Shown here piece after piece: positions 1 to 8,476 of a stretch of DNA of 64,000 bases. Position 1 is the stretch's first letter. Every line of letters starts with the position of its first letter. The stretch is from positions 1 to 64,000 of the forward strand of contig JAFTPR010000008.1 in the NCBI GenBank assembly GCA_017463145.1. Direction: 5' to 3'. The translations under genes were made by a program, and so were the position numbers. The notes beneath the pieces were generated by a model. It did no database searches, was not told where the DNA came from, and was given only the letters and a program-made list of their open reading frames with translations. The DNA comes from Clostridia bacterium (GTDB lineage Bacteria > Bacillota > Clostridia > Christensenellales > Borkfalkiaceae).

Positions 1-2
1 TA

Positions 3-206
3 AAGGCGGCAAACGTCGTACTTATCGGCAGCGAAAAGATCGGTAGCGGTTTGGTAAGCGTTATGGTTCGTGGCGACGTAGGCGCGGTTAAGGCTGCTGT
101 AGAAGCAGGCTGCGCGGCTGCAACGGCGCTTGGCGAAGTTATCGCAACGCACGTAATCCCTCGTCCTCACGCAGACGTTGAAAAACTTCTTCCCTCCATT
201 AAATAA
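3..206 (+). CDS. BMC-domain shell protein, 3' end only (PduA/EutM-like hexamer subunit)
   Basis: The window opens inside this gene; 67 codons are visible before the TAA. The visible part reads as the second half of a single BMC fold: a [17 protein letters not shown] strand-helix segment, an [14 protein letters not shown] segment that matches the canonical BMC helix, and a [14 protein letters not shown] tail typical of PduA, PduJ and EutM hexamers. Such subunits tile the facets of a microcompartment and their central pore passes substrate. It is the first visible gene of the BMC operon and is separated from pduL by a strong hairpin. Whether the missing N-terminal part makes it a single- or double-domain protein cannot be seen. 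Confidence 0.9.
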   Translation, partial: KAANVVLIGSEKIGSGLVSVMVRGDVGAVKAAVEAGCAAATALGEVIATHVIPRPHADVEKLLPSIK

Positions 207-223
207 GTTTTTATTTAGGGCGG

Positions 224-272
224 AAACCCGTACTATCCGAAACGTTTGCGTTCGGATAGTACGGAGGTTTTT
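224..272 (+). terminator. Strong intra-operon hairpin between shell gene and pduL
   Basis: A 14-bp perfect inverted repeat (228-241 against 251-264) with a 9-base loop is followed by AGGTTTTT. It has the form of an intrinsic terminator but lies between two genes of one BMC operon, so it may act as a partial terminator or 3' mRNA stabiliser that keeps shell protein mRNA in excess over the downstream enzymes. No separate promoter for pduL was clearly seen in 265-391. Confidence 0.7.
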
Positions 273-391
273 CAGCATACGAAAAATTGCGTAAAAGCGA
301 GAGAAAAAGAGGAAATAAGAGAAAAATTTTTACCGAAAAGTCGGTAAAAAAACAAATATAATTTTGTAACAAGCGTAGGAGTTTAGGTTTT

Positions 392-1114
392 ATGGATATT
401 TCAAACGAAAAGATTGCGGAAATCGTGAAAAAAGTGTACGGAGATATGTTGGCAGGTTGCGCATCTGTGGACAACGTGTCGGGCGTAGCGGAAGCGGCTC
501 AGGCGAGTTTGGCAAAAGCAACGTGCAAAGTGAAGAAAGCGGGGGAAGTACCCGTAGGCGTATCGAACAGACACATACATCTCACCAAAGCGGATATGGA
601 AACGTTATTCGGAAAAGGATACGAATTAACCCCGATGAAAGATCTTTCTCAGCCGGGGCAATACGCATGCAAAGAAACGTTGACCTTGATCGGACCTGCA
701 ATGCGCCCGATTGAAAACGTACGCGTTTTAGGGCCGCTTAGAGGAAAATCTCAGGTGGAAATCTCCGCGACGGATTCCTACGTATTAAAGGTGAAACCTC
801 CCGTACGCGAATCGGGAAATATCGCAGGTTCTGCGCCCGTTACAATCGTTGGACCTAAGGGAATCGTCGAATTGAAAGAGGGTTGCATTATCGCGAACAG
901 ACATATTCATATGTCGCCTGCCGAAGCGGCTGAGTTCGGGATTGTAGACGGCGCGACGGTAACTGTGGACGTGGAAGGAAAACGCCGTACCCGTTGGTAT
1001 GACGTGCAAGTGCGCGTACATAAAGATTTCCGTTTGGAAATGCATATTGACACAGACGACGCAAATGCGGTTGGAATCGGCAACGGCAGCACGGTAAAAG
1101 TCGTTAAGGAGTGA
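392..1114 (+). CDS. pduL: Phosphate propanoyltransferase PduL
   Basis: PduL converts propionyl-CoA and phosphate into propionyl-phosphate, recycling CoA inside the microcompartment. The 240-residue protein has the two PduL beta-barrel halves, each carrying an NRHIH zinc-ligand motif (His61/His63 and His171/His173), and ends in a conserved MHIDTDDANA segment. Residues 1-22 form an amphipathic helix (MDISNEKIAEIVKKVYGDML) joined by an Ala-rich linker, which is how encapsulation peptides of cargo enzymes look. The start is the ATG at 392 with AGGAG-like bases upstream. It is followed after 4 bases by the vertex protein, so translation is probably coupled. Confidence 0.95.
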   Translation: MDISNEKIAEIVKKVYGDMLAGCASVDNVSGVAEAAQASLAKATCKVKKAGEVPVGVSNRHIHLTKADMETLFGKGYELTPMKDLSQPGQYACKETLTLIGPAMRPIENVRVLGPLRGKSQVEISATDSYVLKVKPPVRESGNIAGSAPVTIVGPKGIVELKEGCIIANRHIHMSPAEAAEFGIVDGATVTVDVEGKRRTRWYDVQVRVHKDFRLEMHIDTDDANAVGIGNGSTVKVVKE

Positions 1115-1118
1115 GCAG

Positions 1119-1367
1119 ATGTTAAGAGGAATCATTAGAGGAAATATCGTTTCCACTCGGAAACAAGAATCTTTGGTCGGCTCGAAATTTATGGAAGTAC
1201 AGCTGATGAAAAACGGTGAATTGACGGAAGAATATCTTATCGCCGTAGACAGCGTTGGCGCAGGTATCGGTGAAACGGTGTTGCTTACCACGGGCAGTTC
1301 GGCTCGGTTGGCATTGCACAACGTGAACGCGCCTTGTGATGCGGTAATCGTCGGTATCGTCGATTAA
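1119..1367 (+). CDS. BMC vertex protein, EutN/CcmL/PduN family
   Basis: At 82 residues this is the usual length of a BMC-P pentamer subunit. It starts MLRGIIRGNIVSTRKQESLVGSKF and contains the DSVGAGIGETVLLTTGSSARLAL core of the EutN_CcmL domain. Five copies cap each vertex of the icosahedral shell. The gene lies 4 bases after pduL and before pduS, an order typical for propanediol-type BMC loci. The last residues (DAVIVGIVD) complete the beta-barrel, so the gene appears intact. Confidence 0.95.
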   Translation: MLRGIIRGNIVSTRKQESLVGSKFMEVQLMKNGELTEEYLIAVDSVGAGIGETVLLTTGSSARLALHNVNAPCDAVIVGIVD

Positions 1368-1430
1368 GAGTACAACCAAAGATAAAAACAAAGATAAAGA
1401 AAAATATACTTCGCAAGATTGAAGGTTGTT

Positions 1431-2759
1431 ATGGATTTGAAAGAACTCATGAAGGAATCAGGGATAGTGGGCGCAGGCGGCGCGGGATTTCCCTCGTATG
1501 CAAAACTTGCAGACGGGGCAGATACTCTCGTTATCAACGGCGCGGAATGCGAACCGCTGTTGTACACCGACTATATCCTTCTGTTAAAAGAAATGCCAAT
1601 GGTGCTGGCAGGGATTGCGGCGACGATTGAATATGCCAAAATTCCTCGCGCGTTGCTTTGTGTGAAAGAGCATACCGCAAAACGTTTGAAATTGATCGAC
1701 GGCACAAAATTGGCAGATAAAATTATATTGAAAACGTTGCCCGACGTATATCCTATGGGCGACGAAATCGGCTTGATTTATCAAGCGACGCAGCGAGTGG
1801 TAAAACCGGGCAATTTACCTATCAGCGCAGGCGTAATCGTATACAACGTGGAAACAATGTATAACGTTGGGGCGGCGTTGAAATTTTCAACGAAACTGAC
1901 AATGAAATGGCTGACGATTGCAGGGGACGTACCCGAGGCAATCGTAACGCGCGTACCGATAGGAACGCCGATTGCGGATTTGTTGGAAAGACATGATATC
2001 GTCGTACCCGAAGGGTATTCTGTGGTAGATGGCGGTCCGTCTATGGGTAAGGTAATCGACCACGAAACGGCGGTTGTAACCAAGACGACGAAAGGTTTGT
2101 TGATTTTGCCAAATTCCATTCCCGCAATGGAATCCAAATTTATCGACGGCGCAAAATCGATAGCGCGTGCGGAAACCGCTTGTTGCCAATGTACCCGTTG
2201 TACGGATATGTGTCCTCGTCATTTGCTTGGATATCCGTTAGAACCGCACAAGATGGTGCGGACGGCGAAAGGCGCGGCGGAAGTATTGCCCGAAATGGTA
2301 CTTACTGCGACGCTTTGTTGCGGTTGCGGCGTATGTGAAACGTTGGCTTGTTGTCAAGGTATTTCGCCGAGAGCCGTTATCAACGAATACAAGGCGTTGC
2401 TTGGGAAAAACAAGATGCGCTACGTGGCGAAAAACGACGTCGAGCCTGCGGAAGAACGGGAATATCGTATGATTCCCTCCGAGCGTTGGGCAAGCGTATT
2501 GGGCGTTGCAAAGTACGATAAATTGCCTAAATACGTTGGAGAGGATTGTGATTTTTCGCGTGTGGAAATTTATCTTCGTCAACATATCGGCGCACCGAGC
2601 GTAGCGATTGTAAAAGACGGGGACAGAGTGGAAAAGGGCGATAAAATCGCAGACAGCGCAGAGGGGCTTTCTCTGCCTCAATATGCGTCCGTTTCGGGTA
2701 TCGTAACGGTATGCGACGGAACAAAAATCAGAATAGACAAGGTAAATAGTAATGTTTAA
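1431..2759 (+). CDS. pduS: PduS-like flavin/iron-sulfur electron-transfer protein (RnfC family)
   Basis: The N-terminal RnfC-like domain has the NADH/FMN-binding start (GIVGAGGAGFPSYAKL) and NGAECEPLLYTDY. Two cysteine clusters near residues 245-260 and 290-305 (CQCTRCTDMCP and CCGCGVCETLACC) should bind two 4Fe-4S clusters, and a C-terminal SLBB-like segment follows. In Salmonella PduS is a cobalamin reductase; here the dehydratase needs no B12, so a role in moving electrons across the shell with PduT is more likely. I chose ATG 1431 because GAAGG sits 5 bases upstream; an in-frame TTG at 1419 would add four residues. It overlaps pduT by 8 bases. Confidence 0.9.
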   Translation: MDLKELMKESGIVGAGGAGFPSYAKLADGADTLVINGAECEPLLYTDYILLLKEMPMVLAGIAATIEYAKIPRALLCVKEHTAKRLKLIDGTKLADKIILKTLPDVYPMGDEIGLIYQATQRVVKPGNLPISAGVIVYNVETMYNVGAALKFSTKLTMKWLTIAGDVPEAIVTRVPIGTPIADLLERHDIVVPEGYSVVDGGPSMGKVIDHETAVVTKTTKGLLILPNSIPAMESKFIDGAKSIARAETACCQCTRCTDMCPRHLLGYPLEPHKMVRTAKGAAEVLPEMVLTATLCCGCGVCETLACCQGISPRAVINEYKALLGKNKMRYVAKNDVEPAEEREYRMIPSERWASVLGVAKYDKLPKYVGEDCDFSRVEIYLRQHIGAPSVAIVKDGDRVEKGDKIADSAEGLSLPQYASVSGIVTVCDGTKIRIDKVNSNV

Positions 2760-3297
2760 GGCTATCGGTGTAATTGAATTAAAGAGTATTCCAAAGGGTG
2801 TGGAGGCGACGGACGCGGCGTTAAAAAGCGCGGGCGTAGAAGTGGTTTCCGCGCACCCTGCTTGTCCCGGAAAATACGAAATTATTTTGACGGGTTCGAT
2901 TTCCAACGTAACGGCGGCGGTCAACCACGTGCAGTCGAGATTTGACGGATACATAATCGATTGTTCGATTATGGGCAGAATCGACGAACAGGTTATCGCG
3001 GCGTTATTCGGGACGCAAACGACGGCGAAAAAAGGTTCGCTTGGGTTGATTGAAACGTTTTCTGCGGCAACCACTATCAAAGCGGCGGATATTGCAGTCA
3101 AGACGTCGCGTGTGGAAATTTTCGATTTGCGCGTTTCTCGCGGTATGGGCGGTAAAGGCGTGATTATGTTGACGGGCGAAGTAGGCGACGTAACGGCGGC
3201 TGTTGAGGCGGCTGCAAATTATGCAAAACAAACGGCGCAACTTTCCAGCAACGCGATTATCGCCGCGCCGCACGAAAGCCTTTGGAATCAGTTGTAA
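2752..3297 (+). CDS. pduT: PduT-like tandem BMC-domain shell protein
   Basis: This 181-residue protein has two BMC domains in tandem (about 1-90 and 91-181), forming trimers that look like hexamers. Cys38 lies in ACPGKYEI, the position of the cysteine that holds a 4Fe-4S cluster in the trimer pore of PduT. The C-terminus (IIAAPHESLWNQL) also matches PduT. Overlap with pduS by 8 bases fits the known partnership: PduS passes electrons to the pore cluster. A hairpin-forming stretch and about 80 bases separate it from the dehydratase gene. Confidence 0.93.
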   Translation: MFKAIGVIELKSIPKGVEATDAALKSAGVEVVSAHPACPGKYEIILTGSISNVTAAVNHVQSRFDGYIIDCSIMGRIDEQVIAALFGTQTTAKKGSLGLIETFSAATTIKAADIAVKTSRVEIFDLRVSRGMGGKGVIMLTGEVGDVTAAVEAAANYAKQTAQLSSNAIIAAPHESLWNQL

Positions 3298-3379
3298 TAG
3301 GGCTATTCCGCTACGTTTGGTTGCATAGCCAAAATTTAAGAAAAAAAACAGAAAGATATATAACGAAAAGGGTAGAAGT

Positions 3380-5911
3380 ATGGAAAATATTAAATTTGTT
3401 TTAGAAAAGAGCGCAAGAATCGACAAATTGATAGACGATTTGTATGCAAAAATGCCCGAAATTGAATCGGCGCGCGCTTTGTTGATTACCGAAAGTTATA
3501 AACAGACGGAAAATATGCCTACGATTAAACGTCGTAGCGCGGCGTTTGCGCATATTCTTCGCAATATGCCTATCGTAATCCGCGATAAAGAACTTATCGT
3601 CGGTAGTTTTACGGTGGGTGCGCGCGGTTGTCAGGTATTCCCCGAATTTTCTTACGAATGGTTGGTTTCGGAATTTGAAACAATAGGCACGCGTTCGGCT
3701 GACCCTTATTATATTAGTGAACAGACCAAGGCGGAATTGAGAGAGGCGTTGCCGTACTGGAAAGGAAAAACCAACAGCGACCTTGCAAAAGCAAATATGG
3801 AACCTGACGCGTACGAGGCGTTTGCAACGCATAACATTTATACGCCGGGGAACTATTTCTACAACGGCGTTGGACACGTGAACGTCAATTATAAAAAAGT
3901 CCTTGAAAAAGGGTATCACGGTATTATCAGCGAAGCGCAAGCGGCTTTAAATAAATTGGAAATCACGGATGCAGATTATATCAACAGAAGCAATTTCCTT
4001 TGCGCCGTAATCGAGAGCTGTAAGGCTGCAATCGAGTTTGCGCATAGATATGCGGAACTCGCAAGAGAAACGGCAGAAAAGGAATCTTGTCCCGTACGCA
4101 AAGCGGAACTTGAACGGATTGCAGAAAACTGTATGCACGTTCCCGAATTCCCTGCGTCCAATTTCTACGAGGCTTGTCAATCGTTCTGGTTTATACAGTT
4201 GCTTATTCAAATCGAATCCAACGGACATTCTGTTTCGCCCGGACGTTTCGATCAATATATGTATCCTTTCTATAAAAAGGATTTGGACGCAGGCAAAATT
4301 ACGCCCGAACAGGCGCAAGAACTCATTGACTGTATCTGGATTAAACTCAACGACATCAACAAAGTCCGCGATTGGGCGTCTGCGGAAGGGTTTGCTGGAT
4401 ACGGTATGTTCCAAAACTTGATTGTCGGTGGGCAAAATCAATACGGTTTGGACGCAACGAACGATTTGTCGTATATGTGTATCGAGGCGTCTATGCACGT
4501 GCCTCTGCCTCAACCCTCGCTTTCTATTCGTGTATGGAACGGTTCGCCCGATTCATTGATGATAAAAGCAGCGGCGTTGACGAGAACGGGTACGGGTATA
4601 CCCGCGTATTACAACGACGAAATCATTATCCCTGCGATTATGTCGCGCGGCGTGTCTTTGGAAGACGCGCGCGATTATTCGATTATCGGTTGCGTAGAAC
4701 CGCAAAAAGGCGGCAAAACGGACGGTTGGCACGACGCGGCGTTCTTCAATATGTGCCGTCCCTTAGAATTGGTATTTTCCAACGGTGTGGACAAAGGCGT
4801 ACAAATCGGACCTAAGACGGGCGACGTTACGCAAATGCTCACTTTTGACGAATTTTATAACGCATACAAAAAACAGCAGAGCCATTTTATCAAATTGATG
4901 GTAAACGCTATCAACGCAGTTGACTTGGCGCACGGCGAACGTTGTCCGTTGCCTTTTGAATCGTGTATGCTTGACGATTGTATCGGCAGGGGCAAATCGG
5001 CGCAAGAAGGCGGCGCAATCTATAATTTCTCTGGTCCTCAGGGGTTTGGTATTGCAAACAATACGGACGCATTGCTTGCCGTGAAACAGTTGGTGTTTGA
5101 AGAAGAATCGGTGTCTATGGCAGAAATGCGCGACGCGTTGAAAGCGAACTTTGGTTACGGCTTGACGGGCGCGGCGGCAGAACGTGTAACGACGGAGATT
5201 GCAACCGAGCTTGCTAAAGAGGGCATTGAAATCAACGATAAAGTGATTCGCGCGATTTACGACGAAGTAGCCACGGCAAAGAGTATTCCTGCGGAGAAGA
5301 AAGAAAGATATCGTGAAATCAAGCGTTTGATTGAAGAAACTTGTCCTAAATACGGCAACGATATTTACGAGGCGGATATGTTTGCTCGCGACGTTGCAAA
5401 CTCGTATACCAAAGAAGTGGAAAAATATAAAAATCCTCGTGGCGGCGTATACCAAGCAGGGTTGTATCCCGTATCCGCAAACGTGCCTTTGGGCGCGCAA
5501 ACGGGCGCAACGCCCGACGGCAGATTGGCGTATACCCCCGTTGCGGACGGTATTGGCCCTGCATCGGGTAGAGACGTGAAAGGCCCTACGGCAACGGCAA
5601 ATTCGGTGGCGAAATTGGAACAAGGCGTTGCGTCGAACGGTACGTTGTTGAACCAAAAATTCCACCCCTCCGCGCTTGCGGGAATGTCGGGATTGACGAA
5701 ATTCGTGGCGTTGATTCGTTCGTATTTCGATCAAAAGGGTATGCATATGCAGTTTAACGTAGTATCGCGTGAAACGTTGCTTGACGCGCAGAAAAATCCC
5801 GAAAAGTATAAGACGTTGGTTGTTCGTGTGGCAGGGTACAGCGCATTGTTCACTTCGTTGTCCCGTTCGTTGCAAGACGATATTATCAACAGAACCGAAC
5901 AAGGATTTTAA
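3380..5911 (+). CDS. Glycyl radical 1,2-propanediol (or glycerol) dehydratase
   Basis: The signature enzyme of the compartment, 843 residues, dehydrates 1,2-propanediol to propionaldehyde without B12. The glycyl radical motif RVAGYSALF places the radical at Gly819, and the thiyl Cys438 with Glu440 lies in GCVEPQK. His166, His283 and Asp452 (in DGWHDAAFF) align with His164, His281 and Asp447 of Clostridium butyricum glycerol dehydratase. The WHD motif argues against choline TMA-lyase (CutC). It is about 55 residues longer than the C. butyricum enzyme, mostly between the catalytic Cys and the radical Gly. No long N-terminal targeting extension is seen. Start at ATG 3380 with GGGTAGAAGT upstream. 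Propanediol is preferred over glycerol because of the PduL/PduS/PduT/PduU context. Confidence 0.92.
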   Translation: MENIKFVLEKSARIDKLIDDLYAKMPEIESARALLITESYKQTENMPTIKRRSAAFAHILRNMPIVIRDKELIVGSFTVGARGCQVFPEFSYEWLVSEFETIGTRSADPYYISEQTKAELREALPYWKGKTNSDLAKANMEPDAYEAFATHNIYTPGNYFYNGVGHVNVNYKKVLEKGYHGIISEAQAALNKLEITDADYINRSNFLCAVIESCKAAIEFAHRYAELARETAEKESCPVRKAELERIAENCMHVPEFPASNFYEACQSFWFIQLLIQIESNGHSVSPGRFDQYMYPFYKKDLDAGKITPEQAQELIDCIWIKLNDINKVRDWASAEGFAGYGMFQNLIVGGQNQYGLDATNDLSYMCIEASMHVPLPQPSLSIRVWNGSPDSLMIKAAALTRTGTGIPAYYNDEIIIPAIMSRGVSLEDARDYSIIGCVEPQKGGKTDGWHDAAFFNMCRPLELVFSNGVDKGVQIGPKTGDVTQMLTFDEFYNAYKKQQSHFIKLMVNAINAVDLAHGERCPLPFESCMLDDCIGRGKSAQEGGAIYNFSGPQGFGIANNTDALLAVKQLVFEEESVSMAEMRDALKANFGYGLTGAAAERVTTEIATELAKEGIEINDKVIRAIYDEVATAKSIPAEKKERYREIKRLIEETCPKYGNDIYEADMFARDVANSYTKEVEKYKNPRGGVYQAGLYPVSANVPLGAQTGATPDGRLAYTPVADGIGPASGRDVKGPTATANSVAKLEQGVASNGTLLNQKFHPSALAGMSGLTKFVALIRSYFDQKGMHMQFNVVSRETLLDAQKNPEKYKTLVVRVAGYSALFTSLSRSLQDDIINRTEQGF

Positions 5912-5938
5912 GTAAAAATAGTTTAACAGGAATTATTT

Positions 5939-6724
5939 ATGAGCGTATATAACACAAAAGGCAGAATATTCAATATTCAAAGATTCTCGATTCACGACGG
6001 GCCGGGGATTAGAACCATCGTCTTTTTCAAAGGCTGTTATATGCGTTGCGCTTGGTGCTGTAATCCCGAATCGCAAGAATACGATATTCAGATTATGATA
6101 GAAAACGGCAACGACAAAATCGTTGGTCGGGACGTAACGGTGGGGGAATTGATGCCCGAACTGTTGTCGGATATGACGTATTATCGCAGAAGCGGCGGTG
6201 GCATTACGCTTTCGGGCGGAGAGATTTTAGCGCAGCCCGACTTTGCGCGAGATTTACTGTGCGCATGCAAAGAAAACGGTTTGCATACGGCGGTGGAATC
6301 GACGGGAAACGCGCCGTTTGAAAACGTTGAAAAGATATTGCCGTATTTGGATTTGTATCTGATGGACATCAAGCATATGAATTCGGCAAAACATAAAGAA
6401 TATACGTGCGCCCCGAACGAACGGATTTTGGAAAACGCGAAAAAAATAGCCCAAAGCGACGTGGAATTGATTATTCGTACCCCCGTCGTTCCTGGATTTA
6501 ACAACACGGAAGAAGAAATCCGCGCGATTGCACAATTTGCGGCGTCTTTAAAAGGCGTAAAAGAGCATCATTTATTGCCCTATCACCGTTTGGGACAGGA
6601 CAAATATGCAGGACTTGATCGCAATTACGCCTTAAAAAATATCGAACCGCCCTCGCAGGAGGAAATGGAAACGTTGTTAAAAGTGGCGCAAGAAAGCGGT
6701 TTGTATTGTCAAATCGGCGGCTAA
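5939..6724 (+). CDS. Glycyl radical enzyme activase (radical SAM)
   Basis: The 261-residue protein installs the radical on the dehydratase encoded just upstream. It carries the radical SAM triad CYMRCAWC (Cys33, Cys37, Cys40) after the activase-typical RFSIHDGPGIRT, then CNPES and the GGGITLSGGE motif that binds SAM. The usual ferredoxin-like insertion with two extra 4Fe-4S clusters after CNPE is absent: no Cys occurs between residue 41 and the SGGE motif. That makes it as short as pyruvate formate-lyase activase. The gap to the dehydratase is 27 bases, containing a weak AGGAA ribosome site. Confidence 0.93.
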   Translation: MSVYNTKGRIFNIQRFSIHDGPGIRTIVFFKGCYMRCAWCCNPESQEYDIQIMIENGNDKIVGRDVTVGELMPELLSDMTYYRRSGGGITLSGGEILAQPDFARDLLCACKENGLHTAVESTGNAPFENVEKILPYLDLYLMDIKHMNSAKHKEYTCAPNERILENAKKIAQSDVELIIRTPVVPGFNNTEEEIRAIAQFAASLKGVKEHHLLPYHRLGQDKYAGLDRNYALKNIEPPSQEEMETLLKVAQESGLYCQIGG

Positions 6725-6760
6725 ACGGCAAGAGTTTTACAATTTGTTAAGGAGAGTATT

Positions 6761-7120
6761 ATGGAACTTCGAGATAAAATGAGAGTCATACAGGAATTCG
6801 TTCCCGGTCAACAGATAACGCTTTGTCATATCATTGCCAATCCGGGCGAAACGTTGTATACGAAACTTGGATTAGACCCTCAAACGGATTATACCAAGAG
6901 CGCGATTGGCGTTTTAACGGTAATCCCTTATGAAAGCGCGGTAATCGCGGCAGATATCGCAATGAAAGCGTCGGGCGCGGAAATCGGATTCGTGGACAGA
7001 TTCACGGGTACGTTGATTATCACGGGTACGGTTTCGTCCGTGGAAGCAGCGTTTTTTGCCATTCGCGAATACTTTATCAATAAACTCAATTATATCTGTT
7101 GCGAATTGACAAAAACCTAA
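6761..7120 (+). CDS. pduU: PduU/EutS-like circularly permuted BMC shell protein
   Basis: At 119 residues, this begins with the RVIQEFVPGQQITLCHIIANPG segment that forms the small beta-barrel over the pore of PduU hexamers. It continues with the permuted BMC core (SAIGVLTVIPYESAVIAADIA, then GFVDRFTGTLIITG), which matches PduU closely. A strong AAGGAG lies before ATG 6761. PduU of Salmonella is a minor shell protein whose barrel is proposed to contact PduV; here the PduV-like gene follows 6 bases later, so the pair is conserved. Confidence 0.95.
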   Translation: MELRDKMRVIQEFVPGQQITLCHIIANPGETLYTKLGLDPQTDYTKSAIGVLTVIPYESAVIAADIAMKASGAEIGFVDRFTGTLIITGTVSSVEAAFFAIREYFINKLNYICCELTKT

Positions 7121-7126
7121 TAAAAG

Positions 7127-7666
7127 ATGAAAAAGATTATGTTATTCGGCAGAGTGGCGGCGGGAAAAACGACGCTGACGCAGGCTCTGCGTGGGGAAGA
7201 AATCAAGTATTATAAAACGCAATACGTCAATTATCTTGACACCGTAATCGATACTCCGGGTGAATATACCGAACGCCGAGAAACAAGCGGCGCATTGGCG
7301 CTTTACGCGTACGAGTCGGATATCGTAGGGTTGGTGTTATCGGCAAACGAGCCGTATTCGATTTTTTCGCCCTGTCTTACCAGTATGGTAAACCGCGAGG
7401 CGATAGGCATTGTTACGGGTATAGACAAACCTGACGCAAACGTGGAACGGGTTACGAATTGGTTACGCTTGGCTGGTTGTAAAAAAATATTTCCCGTCAG
7501 TTCGATTACGGGCGAGGGAATTGCGGAACTTGCGGCGTATTTGCAAGACGATACCCCGCCAAAGAAGAAAAACCCGATAAAAACGGCAACGAAACGTACG
7601 GCAAAACAGAAGAAAACGAAAGAAAAACAAAGCGCAAGCGGCGAATTGGCAACTTGGCTTTTGTAA
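7127..7666 (+). CDS. pduV: PduV/EutP-like GTPase with lysine-rich tail
   Basis: The GTPase domain (1-145) starts with the P-loop GRVAAGKT (residues 8-15), has the DTPGEY G3 motif and a TGIDKPDA segment at the position of the NKxD specificity motif. Residues 146-179 form a tail that is not part of the fold: PPKKKNPIKTATKRTAKQ and further Lys residues, ending in ELATWLL. In Salmonella PduV sits on the outside of the compartment and is linked to filament-associated movement. The tail resembles that of the protein encoded at 8463, which ends in MPYYLL. The ParA gene follows after 18 bases. Confidence 0.88.
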   Translation: MKKIMLFGRVAAGKTTLTQALRGEEIKYYKTQYVNYLDTVIDTPGEYTERRETSGALALYAYESDIVGLVLSANEPYSIFSPCLTSMVNREAIGIVTGIDKPDANVERVTNWLRLAGCKKIFPVSSITGEGIAELAAYLQDDTPPKKKNPIKTATKRTAKQKKTKEKQSASGELATWLL

Positions 7667-7684
7667 AAAACACGGAGAAAGAGT

Positions 7685-8476
7685 ATGAGTAAAACGACGG
7701 TAATTGCGTTTGCAAACAACAAAGGCGGCAGCGGTAAGACGACGACTTGTTCCAACGTCGGTTGCGCGATGGCAATGCTTGGGAAAAAGGTGTTGCTGAT
7801 TGACGGGGATATGCAGCTCAATCTCACCATTTCCTTTTTCGACGAGGAAAAGGCGTACGAATACGCGCAGGGCGAAAAAAATATTTACCGCGCGATTAAA
7901 GACGAGCGCGACCTTAGCGATTACGTAGTGGAAACGGGGATTGAGGGGTTGGATATCATTCCTTCCACGTCGCTGATGAGTTCGATTGAATTTGATTTGT
8001 TTGCGAAATGGCAACGAGAAAGCGTATTGAAAAAATGTTTAGAACGGGTACGCGCAAGAGGGTATTACGATTATATCCTGATTGATTCGCCTCCGACGTT
8101 GGGCGGTTGGGTGATGAATATTATGTGCGCGTCCGATTACGTAGTGATTCCCGTTGAGGCGAGTCCTTGGGGGTTGTTCGGGCTTGCCAATATGTTTGAA
8201 TTTTGCAATCAAGCGAAGAATATCGCGCCGAAGTTGGAAGTGTTGGGGATTGCGATAACGAAAGCGGACGAGAGAAAGAAATATTTTCATCAAACGTTGG
8301 AAACTTTGAAAGAAATGGAGGGCGCGCGTTTGTTTGAAAATTACGTGCGTGTAGACAGCGCAATCGAATGGTCGCAAGACAATAGCAAACCCGTTGTGGC
8401 GTTTAAGAAAAACAGCCGCAGCGCGAAAGAATATATGAATTTGACAAAGGAGATTATGCAATATGGCAATCGGTAA
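7685..8476 (+). CDS. ParA/Soj/McdA-family ATPase in the BMC operon
   Basis: This 263-residue P-loop ATPase has the deviant Walker A motif KGGSGKTTT (Lys13, with the second Lys at 18), a VLLIDGDMQLNLT A' motif, and Walker B in YILIDSPPTLG. ParA proteins form gradients on the nucleoid and move or space cargo such as plasmids, origins or carboxysomes (McdA). It lacks an N-terminal DNA-binding domain, as in Soj and McdA. It lies between the PduV-like gene and a lysine-rich gene that overlaps its 3' end by 14 bases. That suggests a cargo-positioning module for the microcompartment. The alternative is a plasmid-partition remnant captured by the operon. The family call is firm; the BMC role is inference. 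Confidence 0.85.
   Translation: MSKTTVIAFANNKGGSGKTTTCSNVGCAMAMLGKKVLLIDGDMQLNLTISFFDEEKAYEYAQGEKNIYRAIKDERDLSDYVVETGIEGLDIIPSTSLMSSIEFDLFAKWQRESVLKKCLERVRARGYYDYILIDSPPTLGGWVMNIMCASDYVVIPVEASPWGLFGLANMFEFCNQAKNIAPKLEVLGIAITKADERKKYFHQTLETLKEMEGARLFENYVRVDSAIEWSQDNSKPVVAFKKNSRSAKEYMNLTKEIMQYGNR

Noticed and set aside
4763..5902. Long minus-strand frame (379 codons) opposite the dehydratase gene
   Set aside because: It is Arg/His/Phe-rich without domains and mirrors the codon bias of the real gene; the same applies to long antisense frames opposite uxaA, murG and the ABC ATPase gene.
3380..5911. Choline TMA-lyase (CutC) as identity of the glycyl radical enzyme
   Set aside because: The residues after GCVEPQK read KTDGWHDAAFF, the diol dehydratase pattern, and the neighbours are PduL, PduS, PduT and PduU rather than choline-type genes.
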